Source: Apis mellifera (Eukaryota; Arthropoda; Insecta; Hymenoptera; Apidae). Taken from it: DNA of 64,000 nt. Below are positions 13,311 through 25,720 of the stretch, one piece after another. Within the stretch, counting starts at the first letter, position 1. Each line of letters begins with the position of its first letter. The stretch is from NCBI RefSeq assembly GCF_003254395.2, contig NC_037642.1:6089736-6153735 (forward strand), in the 5' to 3' direction. The position numbers were made by a program, and so were the translations under genes. The notes under the pieces are model-generated. The model saw nothing but the letters and a program-made list of their open reading frames with translations. It was not told where the DNA came from and ran no database searches.

Positions 13311-14635
13311 TTCATTAAGGGGGAAGAGGATTGTTCGAGTTTAACTGTATCGGTTCGGACTGATTTCGAGGCTATTTTGCCCCTTCAGACTGGAATTACT
13401 TGAATTTTTAAGGGTGGAATTCGTTCAAACGAATTTCGAATCTCTTTCCCAAAAGAAATTTTGTTTTCCTTTTTTTTCCCTTTTATAGAGAAGAAGAGAA
13501 TTTTGTTTTGCTCTAGCAAAAAAATTCGAGGGAAAATTGGAAGCGAAGAACTACTTTGGATAAATGTGGTGCTTTATATAAAAAAAGGGATTATTTGAAT
13601 TGGAATATTAAATTGATGATATTATTATGGTTGGTAGGTGATATATACAGATCTTCTAACAAATTGTTTGATTAATCGAGTTTCGATTCTCATGGAAATG
13701 AGGAAAATTGTTCGAATGGATTTTCTTTCTTTTTCTCTCCTTTTCCCTTTTATGGAGAAGGAGAAAAATTTTACAGATTTTATTCTGGCAACGAGTGAGG
13801 AAATATTTTTTATAAAGTTTGTTGTTTAATAAAATAATATTTAAAGGAAATTGATGGTATAATTAGCGAGATTGGATAATCGATTGGATTCGAATTCTCG
13901 TGAGAATTGATCGTGAAAATTATTACGAGGCGTCAATATTATGAATTCTCATTTGGCATGAATCGTTGAAATTCGATACCGGCCAAGTTTGGACACTTGG
14001 GATCCAATATCAAAGTCTTGCGAAATTTGATTCATTTGTGAAACCTTTTACTACATAATGAAAACGAATTCAACCATTGAGAGTCGAGGTATTAAATGTG
14101 GTAAAGTTAAAATTCATCGCTGAACGAGTTTGCATTAACACTTTCACTGCTGCGTGATGAATAAAACGATTAAATGAATCGTAGATTGAAAAATTTCCTT
14201 CACCTTATTATCAAATATTACGATTATGTCGAGAGAATTTATCGATGCTAAAATTTCACTAATGCATCATTATAGTTCGATAAAACGGAAAGGTCCTCGA
14301 TCAAATACTGACATATAAATCCAAATGCAATAGAAAGATAAATCTGAGTGCCAATATACTGTCAAAAGTTTAGAATCGCTAACGCGTTCCGATATATGAA
14401 CTCGACAAAAGTTAAATCGTTCAATTTTGTAATGAATCTCATTGTATAAAAATCTATCTATGAGGTATAAGTAAAATTACTATTTACTATACAGTGGTAT
14501 TAATTTTATATTAATTAAACTAATAAAATTATCCGATAATATCTAAATATATATTAAAAAAAAAGATCTATCATCAATCTGAAAATCTTTCAAACATTTC
14601 CGCAGAATAAATTCCACGTTATCGATGATTCATTT
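13311..14635. other. AT-rich non-coding DNA
   Basis: AT-rich sequence with short open frames only. The longest notable one is 63 codons (13638-13829). No repeat or RNA gene was recognised. Confidence 0.7.
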
Positions 14636-14960
14636 CACCGATTTCACGAGTATCACGGTCGTCAACCAGACGCCTGATCGGATTAAACAGGCCACTAACG
14701 GAAGTTACAGCCACGATATAATACGATAATTCCCTCGTTCTAAATACCATTTCATCGGCAGTGATCGAGCAACGATCTTGGAAGGAGCATCAACGCGAAT
14801 ATTTACCTTCGTTGCAGTTCGATCGCTCGTCATAATTAATTCATCGTGCTTTCGTCGCTTGGTCGTCTGTTTGCACGTCCGATTGACACCAAGTCCGTGT
14901 GTAATTTAAATAAACGCACCATTTGACCAGTGACTAATTACCTTAGAATTATGTGCTCGG
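14636..14960. promoter_or_regulatory. Complex block with homeodomain-like cores, candidate regulatory element
   Basis: About 320 bases of balanced composition without simple repeats. It holds TAATTAATTC near 14835, TAATTTAAATAAAC near 14901 and CTAATTACC near 14934, the kind of TAAT-core cluster seen in insect enhancers. No open frame supports coding. The function is inferred. Confidence 0.25.
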
Positions 14961-16780
14961 TATAATTTTAGCGATTATGATGTCTGAACGGGATGATTAT
15001 CGAGTTTGTCCAATCTATTGTACATTCTCATTTGCTCGCTTGGTTAGATCATTAGACTATGAGTTGTGAATTTATAGAGATCACATCGAGTGAATTATCC
15101 AGATATAGATACATATCTGAAAAGATTAGACAGAAAGTCAGAAATATTTTGTTGATATATCGTAATGAATCATAATAATTAATACACATTATTAATACGT
15201 TGTCATATTTTCTCTTTGAGAAAATAAGTTCAAGATATATCGAATTATCATCGATACTATATCTAAAAATTTTTGCAATATAGTAGATCGATTAGAGTTT
15301 CGATAAAAACTTCAATTTTTTTCTGAATATATCAAAATAAAAGAGTCTTAAGACTTCTTAATAAGAGAAATCCTTGGCGAAAGGTATGTAGACCCCGGGG
15401 CTCGGGGTTCACAGCCACGGAATCGAGCCTCACGAACTTTGCTTGACTTTCAATTCTGTTCTCTTCTGTTCTCTTTTGTTCTTCTTCTGTTCTTTACGTG
15501 CAAATTAATGTTTTGTTTCTAGTTTTTCTAGTTTCTCATCTAAATTTTTATTGGATTGAATTAAACTCATTCGTTAAAACAAATATAAAAGTAATATTTA
15601 TACGTGAGAGTTTCATTAATCTTTTTGAACACGTACAAGATTAGATATTTCCCAATTTTTTTTTTCAAAAATAACATTTGCAATTCCTTAAAGTGTACGG
15701 TAGGTGAATACAATTTATGCAGAGAGACAAATTATACACGAGCGTTCTCGTCGAGACGAGTTAAATATTTACGTGTTTCATCGTACGAAACTAGCTCGAG
15801 CTGCAAACAAAATGCAGGGGCGACGTCGCGCTCCATACACAACGATTAAATCGATCAAAGAGCGACGGGGACGATATTCGATAACGTGAAAGTATCGATG
15901 AACGTCGACACCTATTCCACGGCGCGTCATTGATCAGGACTCTCCATAACGTGGAAGAGGAAGAGTCTCGAAAAATAGCATTGCGACGAGAGTGCAATAA
16001 CAATCGGCTGCGTTCAATTTTTACGCCCTTTTCATGGTCACTTTTTTATTCTGTGAATTCATTCGATTCATTACATTGCTTCGTAGTTTATTGCTTTCAA
16101 ACACTTCTTTCAGTTTCGTTTAAAATATAAATTTTCAACGATAATAACTTTTACAATTTTATTATTCGTTGAATTAAAATTGTCACAAAATTGATCTTCG
16201 ATTTTTATATCAAAAAACTTTCAGTTTATCCGCAAAATTATTATCATTAAAATTACCATAGGTAATTAATTAAAAGCTGCCCTGGAAGTGAGACATCGAA
16301 ATACTAATGTTCTAACTGTTGCGCGGTTCGTAGGTATGCAAATTAATATCATCAACGTTTGTGCTATAATGTATTCGGTATACTCCAAACAACTTCAGCA
16401 TCTGTAAGGAAAGCCAACTCGATTTATCAAATATTGTTTCTCTAGATATTGCTTCTTCCACCCTTTTCTTGCTTCCTGATATATTCGTAGAGATGTATCC
16501 TATTTTTTCACATGAAAGGTCAAAATTCTTATTACAAAAACAATTCAAAATACAATCAATTTGTCGAATCATTTTCACAATTAAAGATTAAATAGTTTTT
16601 GAATTAAAAAAGCTCGAGTCATGTCGCTTCATGATCAAGATATAACCTAAAAAGAAAACAAAAATCTTAAACCCTAATTGCAGAAACATAGAAAACAAAT
16701 GATCAATCCAATAAATTAATTTTGATCCAAAGAATACTCAGACCCAATTACCTTCATCCCTCGTCTCATCGAGACGATAT
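14961..16780. other. AT-rich non-coding DNA with one short GC-rich spot
   Basis: Largely AT-rich. A short GC-rich spot at 15391-15410 contains ACCCC and GGGGT arms around a CCCCGGGG palindrome. A more CpG-rich patch lies at about 15730-16020. Open frames reach 88 codons (16312-16578, reverse) without a recognisable product. Confidence 0.6.
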
Positions 16781-17110
16781 TCAACGACCTCTCCTTAAAC
16801 TGTCGTCATTCAACCGGTTCAAGCAGATCGCAGCGTGTCGCGCTCCGGCAAACAACAATTAGCTAAGCTAAATAATTGGCGTGGGGTTCGCGTGTTGCGT
16901 CAGCCGTCTTTGCCGGCGTTTCCAACCTCTCCCTCCATCCAACCACCCACCCCTTTACCCCGTGGCCGCGTTATTTGCATACATTCTCATTAGACGGCGG
17001 TACTCGTCGGCAGGATAATTTGAATATTGCGCGTTACGCTCGCGCTGATGAAACGTAATTCGAGTGGCGGAGACGGAACAATTCCTTCGTCGGTCACACT
17101 CTCTTCTTCG
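16781..17110. promoter_or_regulatory. CpG-rich block with Oct-like site, candidate regulatory element (module 2)
   Basis: A second CpG-rich block with ATTTGCAT at 16973-16980 followed by TAATTTGAATAT at 17016-17027. Start-to-start spacing is 43 bases, against 51 in module 1. In both modules the first word continues as ATTTGCAT-R-CATT. The repetition of a two-part arrangement about 3.75 kb apart suggests duplicated or convergent regulatory modules. This rests on word matching alone. Confidence 0.35.
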
Positions 17111-19019
17111 TAGTGGGGAGGGGGTAGGGAGAATCTTGATGAGGTGTTTCCACGAGCGAATGGATGCCCTGGAATAGAGAGAGAGAGAGAGAATGATATC
17201 TCGATTATTCTTGTCGCTCTCGCTTCAACTTTATGAATAGCTCTGGCAAAACTTCCGATCTCGAACGCATCGTTTTGCTCGTCTCATTAAATCCTTGGAA
17301 GAGAGAGCCGCTCCTCCAATTGTTTGAGGATGTCGCGGAAGGAAAGGTGAAATGGAGGAGCTCGGCAGATTTGCGAGATTATTCAAAGGCTTTCGAGAAA
17401 ATGGGTACTTAACGCGTTTACGTGGCACTGCGCCTTTTGCCGGCTTCGGGGAGGAGATCACCGTTGACACGGATTTAAGTATTCGTCCATGATCGATAAA
17501 CGCCCGTTACGATTTTTTGAACGTTTATACGACGAATTATAGAACGTTAGAGAAATAGAATATATGATGCAAATCTGAATTTGAAAATTGAAAGGTCGAA
17601 ATTCGATTTAATGTCGCCAATTAGGAATAAGGAGTAGGAGTTTAGTCGAATTGAAGGGGAGAATTTAATATTTTTGGAAAATTTAATAGGAAGAGGAACT
17701 TAATATTTCCTGTCCCCTAATCTGCATAGTTGCGAGACGACAATGTATACGAGACACGTTCACGGGCAAGTGAAGTTTAAGGAGGATGTTTAAGGAACAC
17801 CAGTTTAATATATCATGAGCTATCTACATACTTGTCGAACGAGGTAGAGGGGAAGTTGATTTACAAGGTATGAAGGTGTTGCAAACACCGATGTAATATT
17901 TTCTTCCCCCTCGACACGCTTGTCGAACGATCTAGGGAGCGAGTATAACCAGAGGATAAATTTGGCGAAATTTCTGATGAGATTGAAGTCGAGAAACGAC
18001 CTCGAGAACCCTCGATTCGAACATCCTTTAAACTTCGTCCACTTTGAAAATCAAAAATATCATCTCGTGCTTCTCGTAAAATCTTCTTTCGAATTTTATC
18101 TTATATAAAGATTATTCATCGAGTTTAGAAAATTTCTAAAAATCATCCAATTCTGCAAATTTGAAGAACCGATGCAACATTTCCAATATCCTTTTTAATT
18201 AAGAAGACCCGCGCTAGGAAACGAGATATTAAATATCGAAAAAGAAGAGGAATGGTTTTCGAATGGGGATCTCATTTGAAATATCGAAGATGCGTAACGT
18301 TGATAAATATTCATCGGTGATTCATCAAATCGTTCATTTCTCAACCTCAGTTTAAAAGTAACCAGAAACTATTTCGCTCGAACGAGCCGAGTTTCCTTCG
18401 AACCGTTTCGGTTCGGACATTTATCATACATTTACAACGAATTCACGGTTTTCCAAGGAGAGAAGGAGAAATGGGTTAATCGTCCGAGTTTATCGGGGCT
18501 GGAAAACTTTTCCATACTTTAATTAGCAATGCATCTTCGTGGTGGAGTGACACTGGAAACGCGATTACCCTCTGTCCACATTGTTTCAGCCAACCTTCCT
18601 CTCTCCCTTTTTTTTCCCTCATTAACAAGTAGCCAGTCATTAGCAACTTCTGACAGTGATCGCGAGATAAAAAGTTTTTTTCCAAACGAAACGAGATACT
18701 CTTCGAGTGAGGATTTCTTGAAGGAAACGTAATCTCTATTCTTCTAAGTTTCCCTTCTTCAAAATTTCAACGAGACTAATTTCCATCCACGAATCCTTTG
18801 ACTTCGAAGAATAATTCTCTAATGTGGAATTAAATTTCCAGAAATTGATCGCTCCAAAGAACCACCATTTCTCTAAACCATCACGGAATATTTCTCGAAA
18901 TTGGACAACTTGGATAATCCTTCAAGGTTCAAAGATCTTAACGCGTGCAAGCAAGCGTGTACAACAGGTTTTCTTTCCGTGCTATATCGATTAATCTACC
19001 GAAAGAAAAAAGCCTGTTG
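17111..19019. other. Non-coding DNA with diverged tandem units at 17700-17940
   Basis: Includes a GA run at about 17177-17191. Between about 17700 and 17940 three diverged units of roughly 90-100 bases can be discerned. The last two carry CTTGTCGAACGA, at about 17831 and 17919. The rest is ordinary AT-rich to moderate sequence with open frames below 80 codons. Confidence 0.4.
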
Positions 19020-19420
19020 ACCGATGTTCACGCTCGATTTCACGCGGGTTCGACAGAGATGGGGCGCGCGGGACGGTTTTAATTTGCAGCCTCGGATGAG
19101 CGCAGGTTCGAACGAATTGTGGTTATTTCGAACATCCTAACTATTGCACGTGGGACGAAGGGTGACGAGTTGGAGAGTAAACCGCGATGCTGCGGCGATA
19201 TCTCGGTTACCGCGTCAGCGGTTCGGATGTTCATATTAGAGGTATGCGTGCAAAATCGTGGCGGCATACGTAATAACACGCGACTCGCTTAATGCTCAAC
19301 GTGTCATTTGGTATCCAGCGTGAAATTGATATCCCGGAAGTGATAACGAGTCGGCCAGCGGGCGTGGAAATGGATAACGAGGGGTGGGCGATCAGGAGGG
19401 CGACTCTCTTTTCTCTTTCA
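19020..19420. promoter_or_regulatory. Extended CpG-rich block, candidate regulatory element
   Basis: About 400 bases with unusually many CpGs for this window and no simple repeats. A reverse open frame of 66 codons (19079-19279) covers part of it but shows no domain. The block could be a regulatory element or an untranslated exon. The sequence alone does not decide. Confidence 0.25.
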
Positions 19421-21140
19421 GGCTGTTTGTAATGAACTTGATTTCGATCTATCTATATATGTATCGTTGGAATAATTAATCTTCGAATAAGGATGGATAG
19501 AAAATACAAGATACGTTGTCTACTGTATACTTTTGAATTGATATTAATTTTCTGGGGAGCATATCGCGAAAAAATTCCTTGAATAAAATTAATTCAATTG
19601 ATAAAGAAGAATATTTCTCTGATCGATGATATAAAAATTATTCGTTAAACAAAAGAATTATTAAAACGATAGATCGTTGCTTAATTTGCTTAATTAAATA
19701 CATTAATACTAATCCAAGATCCATCTAAGACATGGAACAACAACTTCTTCCTTTCTTTTCCTTTCTTTGCCTCTCTCTCTATTCCCCCCTTTCATTATAC
19801 AAAGATACCATGCTTTTGTAACGATTCTTATCGATTCGATGGTTAAAAAGCTGTATCCCCTGATAAACCACGATCCACCCTCATTGCTTGCCAGCAGTCG
19901 AACTTTCCATCGAAGGAACAATCGAAAGAAGAAAAGGAACGATAGAGAAGAGAGAAAGAGAGAGAGGTATACAAGGAAGAAAAGCCACCAGGGTTGGTAA
20001 AAAGGGAAAGGTTCAATGAGATATATACTGGCGAGAATTTCAAGCCTTGATGGGGGCACTTCTCCTTTATGGACGGATATATGCATCGACACGCAACACG
20101 ATGGCCGATATTATTTCGAATTTTATCGCCTCTCTGCCCGATGAATATTTAACGTCTCATTGGACGAACGGAGATCAACAGGGCGAGGATAGTTTGTGTA
20201 TAAAAACCTGTATTCGAAAAATGGGATGGTTTCGACTTCGATACAAAGGATGGAAATAAATTTTTCCCTCCCATGAGGGAGGGAAGAGGAGAGGGGAGCC
20301 GAGGCTGTTTTTTGCCCGCCACTTGACTCTCGATGCTTTCAAGCCTGGTTTATTGAGCGACGGGAGGGGGTTTAATAAATGACGAGTAACAGGCTGTTCG
20401 CGTGACTTGATAATCGCGGCCTCTGTCTGTGCCGTTTTTCAATAAACCGAGATCGTAGATTCGATTTGGATGTGTGGGGCACACGTTTTCGATGGATGAT
20501 GGATTTCTGGCCGCGATCCGAAATTGGAAAATTTCGGCAGAGTAAATGGGATGGAACGTGGTGGTGGTGGTGGTTGGATGGAGCAAACAACGAGACTGTT
20601 CATTATACGGGGAAATAGATAACAAAAATTTAGGAAATAAATTGATAGGTGATAGGAAGAGAAACGTACGATCAAAGGATGCGATTGAGCTTGATGGAAA
20701 AAAAATATAAATGAAAGTCGAAAGTGGAAACGATGAATAGGAAAAAGGAAAAAAGAGAAGGAAATGGGAAATACAAGGGGAATGAAACGCGAGGAATGAA
20801 CAGGTTTGGAGAAAGTACCAATAATGAGATTGATACGAATGAAACGAATGAAATAAAAATAAAGAAGAGTTGGAAATGAAACGTGCAATGCAAGAACACG
20901 ATAGGGTTGAACAAACAAATTAGAAGAGTGTATGAAAAATTGGAACGAACAAATAACTCGTGTCAACCCGTTAAATAAATAGTGTTTTCCATTTTTCATT
21001 TTTATTCTCGATACTTTCGCCATGATTTGAAAATATTTCCTATATATTTGTTCTTTAAAAACACTCTTCACACAATCGAATTGAATATATAACAATATAA
21101 AAATAGATAAATCTTTTAGAATCTAAAAAAAAAAAAAAAA
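19421..21140. other. Strand-asymmetric DNA, purine-rich on the plus strand
   Basis: From about 19915 to 20960 the plus strand is rich in A and G, most strongly at 19915-19985 and 20630-20930. The reverse strand therefore lacks stop codons, giving a 218-codon reverse frame (20439-21095) dominated by Phe, Ser, Leu and Ile. No domain or splice structure supports a gene. A GTG run lies at about 20558-20575 and a run of about 16 A at 21125-21140. Confidence 0.55.
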
Positions 21141-22980
21141 TCTAACAGTCCAAAGATACTAATAAATAATAGTAGAGATTTTCGAAGAAAGAAATCGTCT
21201 GATAAAAGGCAGACTGATTATTAAGTCCATTCAATCGACCATCCAAACGAACTTCTCCATCGAAACGAAAGTGTACGCGAGGAGGAGGAGGAGGAAGAGG
21301 CCACAGGCTTTTTCAGGTTAAACCGGAAGGGAAAACGAGAAAGAAAGTTTGCCCTGATAATTCGATTGGTCGGAGAAATTCAGTGGCTCGTCTCGTCGAG
21401 CGAAATTAAACGTCTCGGTGCATGTGAAAAGATCGCGCCCCCTTGAGGGTGAAAGAGAGCGAGAAAGGGACAGGGGAATAAATAGAGGAATAAAGAGGAA
21501 TGCATCAGCTTTGAATATCGTCACGTGACGCGTCTCGAAGGCTTGGTTCGACGTGAAACCACGTCTACGGCCTTCTTCTTCGTACCCGGGAAGAAAATTG
21601 CCGGTTCCATTCGACGTAAAATTCAATCTCGTCCCCCGTTCCATTTACAAATTAGTCCAAGCCGCCTTTCGAGCAACCCCTTTTCCCCCCTATCCTCCCA
21701 TTCAATCGCCTCTCCACCGATCGACAAGCCTTCACAATCTTGTTTTCACACCGAATACGAATATCTTTATGAATACTTGTCGACGATAGTTGATTGCTTT
21801 GCTTGCGGATAACCAAGGGGAAGGATTAATACGTTTGATTTAGGGACGAAAGTGTATACGTCATTTCAAAATATGGAGTGTTCGATATTATTTGATATTG
21901 TAAAATCAAGCTGTAATGATCTGATATATTTATTTTTATTCTGCACTTGTTTTGTATATTGTACAGAATATTGGTTTAAAAATTATAAAGATTATAAAAT
22001 GGATCAATTGCAACAAGTTGATCAAATTATTTATAAGTTTAATCCCCATCTTCTGTTTCCAAATTATTCCAAAAAAATCTCGAGATTAATGATACCTCTT
22101 CGAGAGGATTATCGTTCGATCGAGGATTCTTCGAGAGTAAACGTGAATGGATGGGAAGGAAAGTTCGACGGAAAAGGAAAGTTTTCGACGAGAAAGTTGG
22201 ATCTTCGTACTTTCGACGCAAGTTTCCCTATCTCGGTATTAGTTTTTGATAGGCGCGACACGCGTTAAGCGGATGCCGCTGCGTGATAAAATGGATTTTC
22301 TGCGTGGCCGGTGTGTGTCGAAGTTCGATTCTCGAAACTCTCTAATTCCCGAAATCTCTCCGCGGATTCAAACTCTAAAACTCTCCCCTGAACTACCGCC
22401 GTGTTAAAACCCTCGTTCACAACCGTTCGAAAAGTTGGAATTGAAGGTCTCGAGTGTGTGTGTGTGCGTGTGTGTGCGGAGTGCATCCACCATCGCCCTT
22501 TTCTAAACATCGCATTCACACGTTCCGAAACATTTGCCCCTTCGTTATATATTGTTCGATGGACTTGGTATTTACTCGCCAAGTTTCGAGTAAACGTTCT
22601 ACGGTAGAAATAGAGAAATTGGTTTAATTATCCGGTATTGGGCGAAATAAGGACAAGTGATTAATTCAAATATGATTTTCAAGTAGCGAATAACAGTATA
22701 TCAGAAAGATTAATTATATATCTCTTTTCTTTTCCATTCTTGATAAAATAGATATCAAGTTTCTTAGGGGTGAAAAAGTTATTACTTTCCTCGTCTTTTG
22801 TTTTTTCTTGATTGAGAGAATTTTCAATCGTGTCATTGCTTTCAAATTCATTCGTATATTTCAAATTTCTTCTTTTATTTTTCAATAAATATTATTCAAG
22901 TTCAATCAACATCTCAAATTTCCAATAATAATTATTCGACAGAAAATTTATTTAATTTTCTTTTCACAGAAAATCTATTC
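21141..22980. other. Mixed non-coding DNA
   Basis: A GAG-rich run (21279-21300), a CpG-rich patch (21400-21740) and an AT-rich stretch (21840-22060) are followed by moderate sequence with a GT run at 22454-22477. Open frames of 95 to 138 codons occur on both strands. The forward frame at 21852-22268 (138 codons) has no recognisable domain. Confidence 0.55.
22454..22477. repeat. (GT)n microsatellite
   Basis: GT units with one GC interruption, about 24 bases. Confidence 0.9.
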
Positions 22981-24300
22981 CATTCCTGCAACGTAGATTT
23001 GACTATCGTATTAAGCCGAGAAAAATTTCCTTTCTTTTTTCCCTTTTTTTCACGAAAACGAAGCTTTCAGAAGGACAATGCTCGGATAGGCGCATACACG
23101 GGAGGCCAGAGTTTTTCGATCGGCCCGATATTTCAAATTGCATTGGTTCAGCCATCGATACGTGGAATCGAGAGGGGATGGGGAAATTTATTTCGCAGAA
23201 GGTTGGTCACGAAGGTTGGTCACGCGCGGGGATGGGTTGGGCGAAACAAAAGAGCGAAGATGAAGAAAACAGGGGAAATATGGTGGAACCAGGAGAGAGA
23301 GAGAGAGAGGAAAGAATTGGCAACGAGAATGGGAAAATAGAGAAACGCGGAATTAAAATGGAGAAGAAGAGAAAAAAGAAACGGAGAAGGTGGACGAGTG
23401 GTCGGATTAGAGGAGAGAAATTAAAACAAGAAACGGAAGGAGTTATACAGCGACGGGGAAGAAATCAAAAAGGAGGAAAGTAAAGTAATAAAGAAAAGTA
23501 TGAAAATGGGTAAGAGTGACAAAAGGGGTGGAAAGCGAGAATACAACGTGAGAATGAATCGGCAAAAGTATATAAGTTAGAATGGAATCGACGAAAGACG
23601 TAAAGAGATAAAGTTTGAGAAAATAACGAAAGAGGATGAGGAGCGTTCCGTCTAAGAGACAACTAGACGGAAGGATGAAAGAGCGTCCGCGCGTTGACGA
23701 ACAAAAAATTGTTGCCAAGATAAATGGAGGCAGGGAAAACGAGGTGCAAAAAGCTGGAAAAAGGAGAAATCGACTAAAAAAGAGTTGCGAACGTATATTG
23801 CGGAGAGAACGTATGGAAAAACAAAAAAAAAAAAACAAAAAAAAAAGATCCGTGAATATATCGCGAAAATATCAGACACGCGTAAATAGAAGGAGAAATT
23901 AAAAGCCCGAAAATTAAATATTCCATATTTCGCGTGGTGGTGTGTTTCAACTTCTTCCTTTCCCCCATACATTTCTAAAAATGTATCGCAACATTCGAGA
24001 TATTAAATGGAAGAAAAGAGAGAAGAAGAAAAGGGAAAAAAGGGAGGGGAGGAGAGAGCGAATAAAGCAAAACAAAATTAGAAGAATATATATTGGAATT
24101 ACCATTTCACGTGGAAAGACTCTGGCAGAGCAAATAAAACATCTGTCTGTGAAAAGGGGCCGGATGAAAGGCGAAGGGGTCGAAGCAAAAGGAGGGTTTG
24201 AATCTTCGTTCTCGAGGGTGGCAGGAATGCGAAGCGAGAGAGGGTTCTGAGACGATGACCTTCGAAGGATGGGGAAGGGAGGCTAGGTGGATAGGTGTCG
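22981..24300. other. Long purine-rich domain on the plus strand
   Basis: From about 23160 to 24270 the plus strand is mostly A and G over more than a kilobase, with pure or nearly pure purine runs at 23280-23310, 23816-23848 and 24010-24070. Both strands show open frames of 88 to 131 codons, lysine/arginine/glutamate-rich forward and phenylalanine/serine-rich reverse, which is the signature of asymmetry rather than of a gene. Such tracts are known to be able to form triplex DNA. Confidence 0.6.
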
Positions 24301-25074
24301 TCGGATGACGGGTAGCTGGCCACGCTGGAATTGTAACTACATGACCGAGCGAAATTAGAGGGTGGCTACGAAATGAAGTAAAAGGACGTGGTGGTTAATA
24401 GTTGGCCGGGAGGGTTGGCCGTCGTTCTAAAAGCAGCCAGTTAATAGCCGGAGAAAAGCTGTCGTGTGAAAATTTATAATGACAGGGTGGCTTTTGTAGC
24501 TTGCTGGGCTCGTTGCGAGTCGTAAAGAGATTTTTCTTTTCTTCCTTTTTTTTTTTTTTTATTAAACAATCTTGCGAAAGATGATCAAGTATCGAACATC
24601 AAAAGACGATAATTAATCGATTACGGAAAAAGTTACGAATCTAAAATTTGATCAATTTGTTAATATCGTCGAAGAGTTTAATTTGATTAAATTATGAAAA
24701 AGGTGGATAATTTAGAATGATAAGGATGAACGAGATGGCCTTGAACAGAAAGCAGCAGACTCGGTATCGAGTCACGCCAGTCAAATACAACAACTTTTCT
24801 CTAGTCACTCGTTTTAAAACTCCAGTCTCTTCGTGCTGCTCTCCGTGCCTTTTTTTTCAAGCTACACTTTCATCACACATTGTCTTTCTTCAAGAATACT
24901 CGTCCACACACGTATACATACACATCTAACAAATGCTTCATTGTACACCCCTTGAATTCTTCCTCTTTAAAGTTCCTTTTTAAAAATTTCTTCTTTATAT
25001 CAACATTACGAAAAAAAGAAAAAACATTATTTTTCTTCTATGACGTTAAAGTTATAATTAATCTCCGCAGGGAT
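24301..25074. other. Non-coding DNA, nothing distinctive
   Basis: Moderate to AT-rich sequence with a poly-T run at about 24546-24560. Open frames are under 90 codons and none is recognisable. Confidence 0.65.
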
Positions 25075-25385
25075 TTAAATGCACAAAAATATTTCATATT
25101 CTTCGAACACGATGAAACTCCGCGGTCTGGAATATTAAAAACAACGTAATTGATTATTCAAAAATTTATCTTAAAAGTAAAAGTAAACTCCTTAAACTCG
25201 ATCCGATCTCGATTCTACAAACCATTTCATCCTTTATTTAACACCTCGACTCAATTCCATTTATTACTCGAATGCACAAAACGAAGCGTAACGAATTTGC
25301 ATAAACATCCGCGGCCTGTAGAATATTAAAAACAATGTAACGTTCGAAATTGATTGCCTATTCAAAAATTTACCTGCTGCAATTC
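25075..25385. repeat. Two-copy diverged tandem duplication, about 190 bp apart
   Basis: Matching landmarks recur in order: ATGCACAAAA, then CCGCGG-Y-CTG, then GAATATTAAAAACAA, then ATTCAAAAATTTA. The CGCGG word lies at about 25121 and again at about 25310. The copies differ by several insertions and substitutions, so the duplication is not recent. Confidence 0.65.
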
Positions 25386-25489
25386 TTAGTATCGATTCAC
25401 ATTTTTTTTTCTTCTTTTTCTCCACGATCGCCACCGCGCTCAAAGTTGCGCGCGTTTTCAATAAGAAGTATAAAGCGTTTCTGTATAGC
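25386..25489. other. Spacer with a poly-T tract
   Basis: T/C-rich run near 25400-25422, then a short CpG-rich segment. No other structure was seen. Confidence 0.5.
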
Positions 25490-25720
25490 ACGATAATACA
25501 AGAGTCGCGGGCCGATTGTTCGATTCGAAGCAGCGCGATGTGCCGCCTTTGTACACGGGGAGTCGGGATTTTATTCTAAAGCCACGAATGCCTCGCAATC
25601 GGCGCGCAGAATTGATTAACGACCGATTTGCCAATGGATTTCCCGGGCCAGCGAACGCCCGATTCCCCACAGTGAAATTGCGTAACAGATCGTGTAATTG
25701 TTAAGCTCCGGAGAAATTTT
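25490..25720. promoter_or_regulatory. CpG-rich block, candidate regulatory element
   Basis: A complex CpG-rich segment with a GATTAAC word near 25614 and TAATTGTTAA near 25695. Short open frames on both strands (62 and 70 codons) are not recognisable. The regulatory reading is an inference from composition. Confidence 0.25.

Noticed and set aside
20439..21095. 218-codon reverse open frame
   Set aside because: It lies in purine-rich plus-strand DNA, which removes stops from the reverse strand. The product is Phe/Ser/Ile-rich without domains, and other registers are also open.
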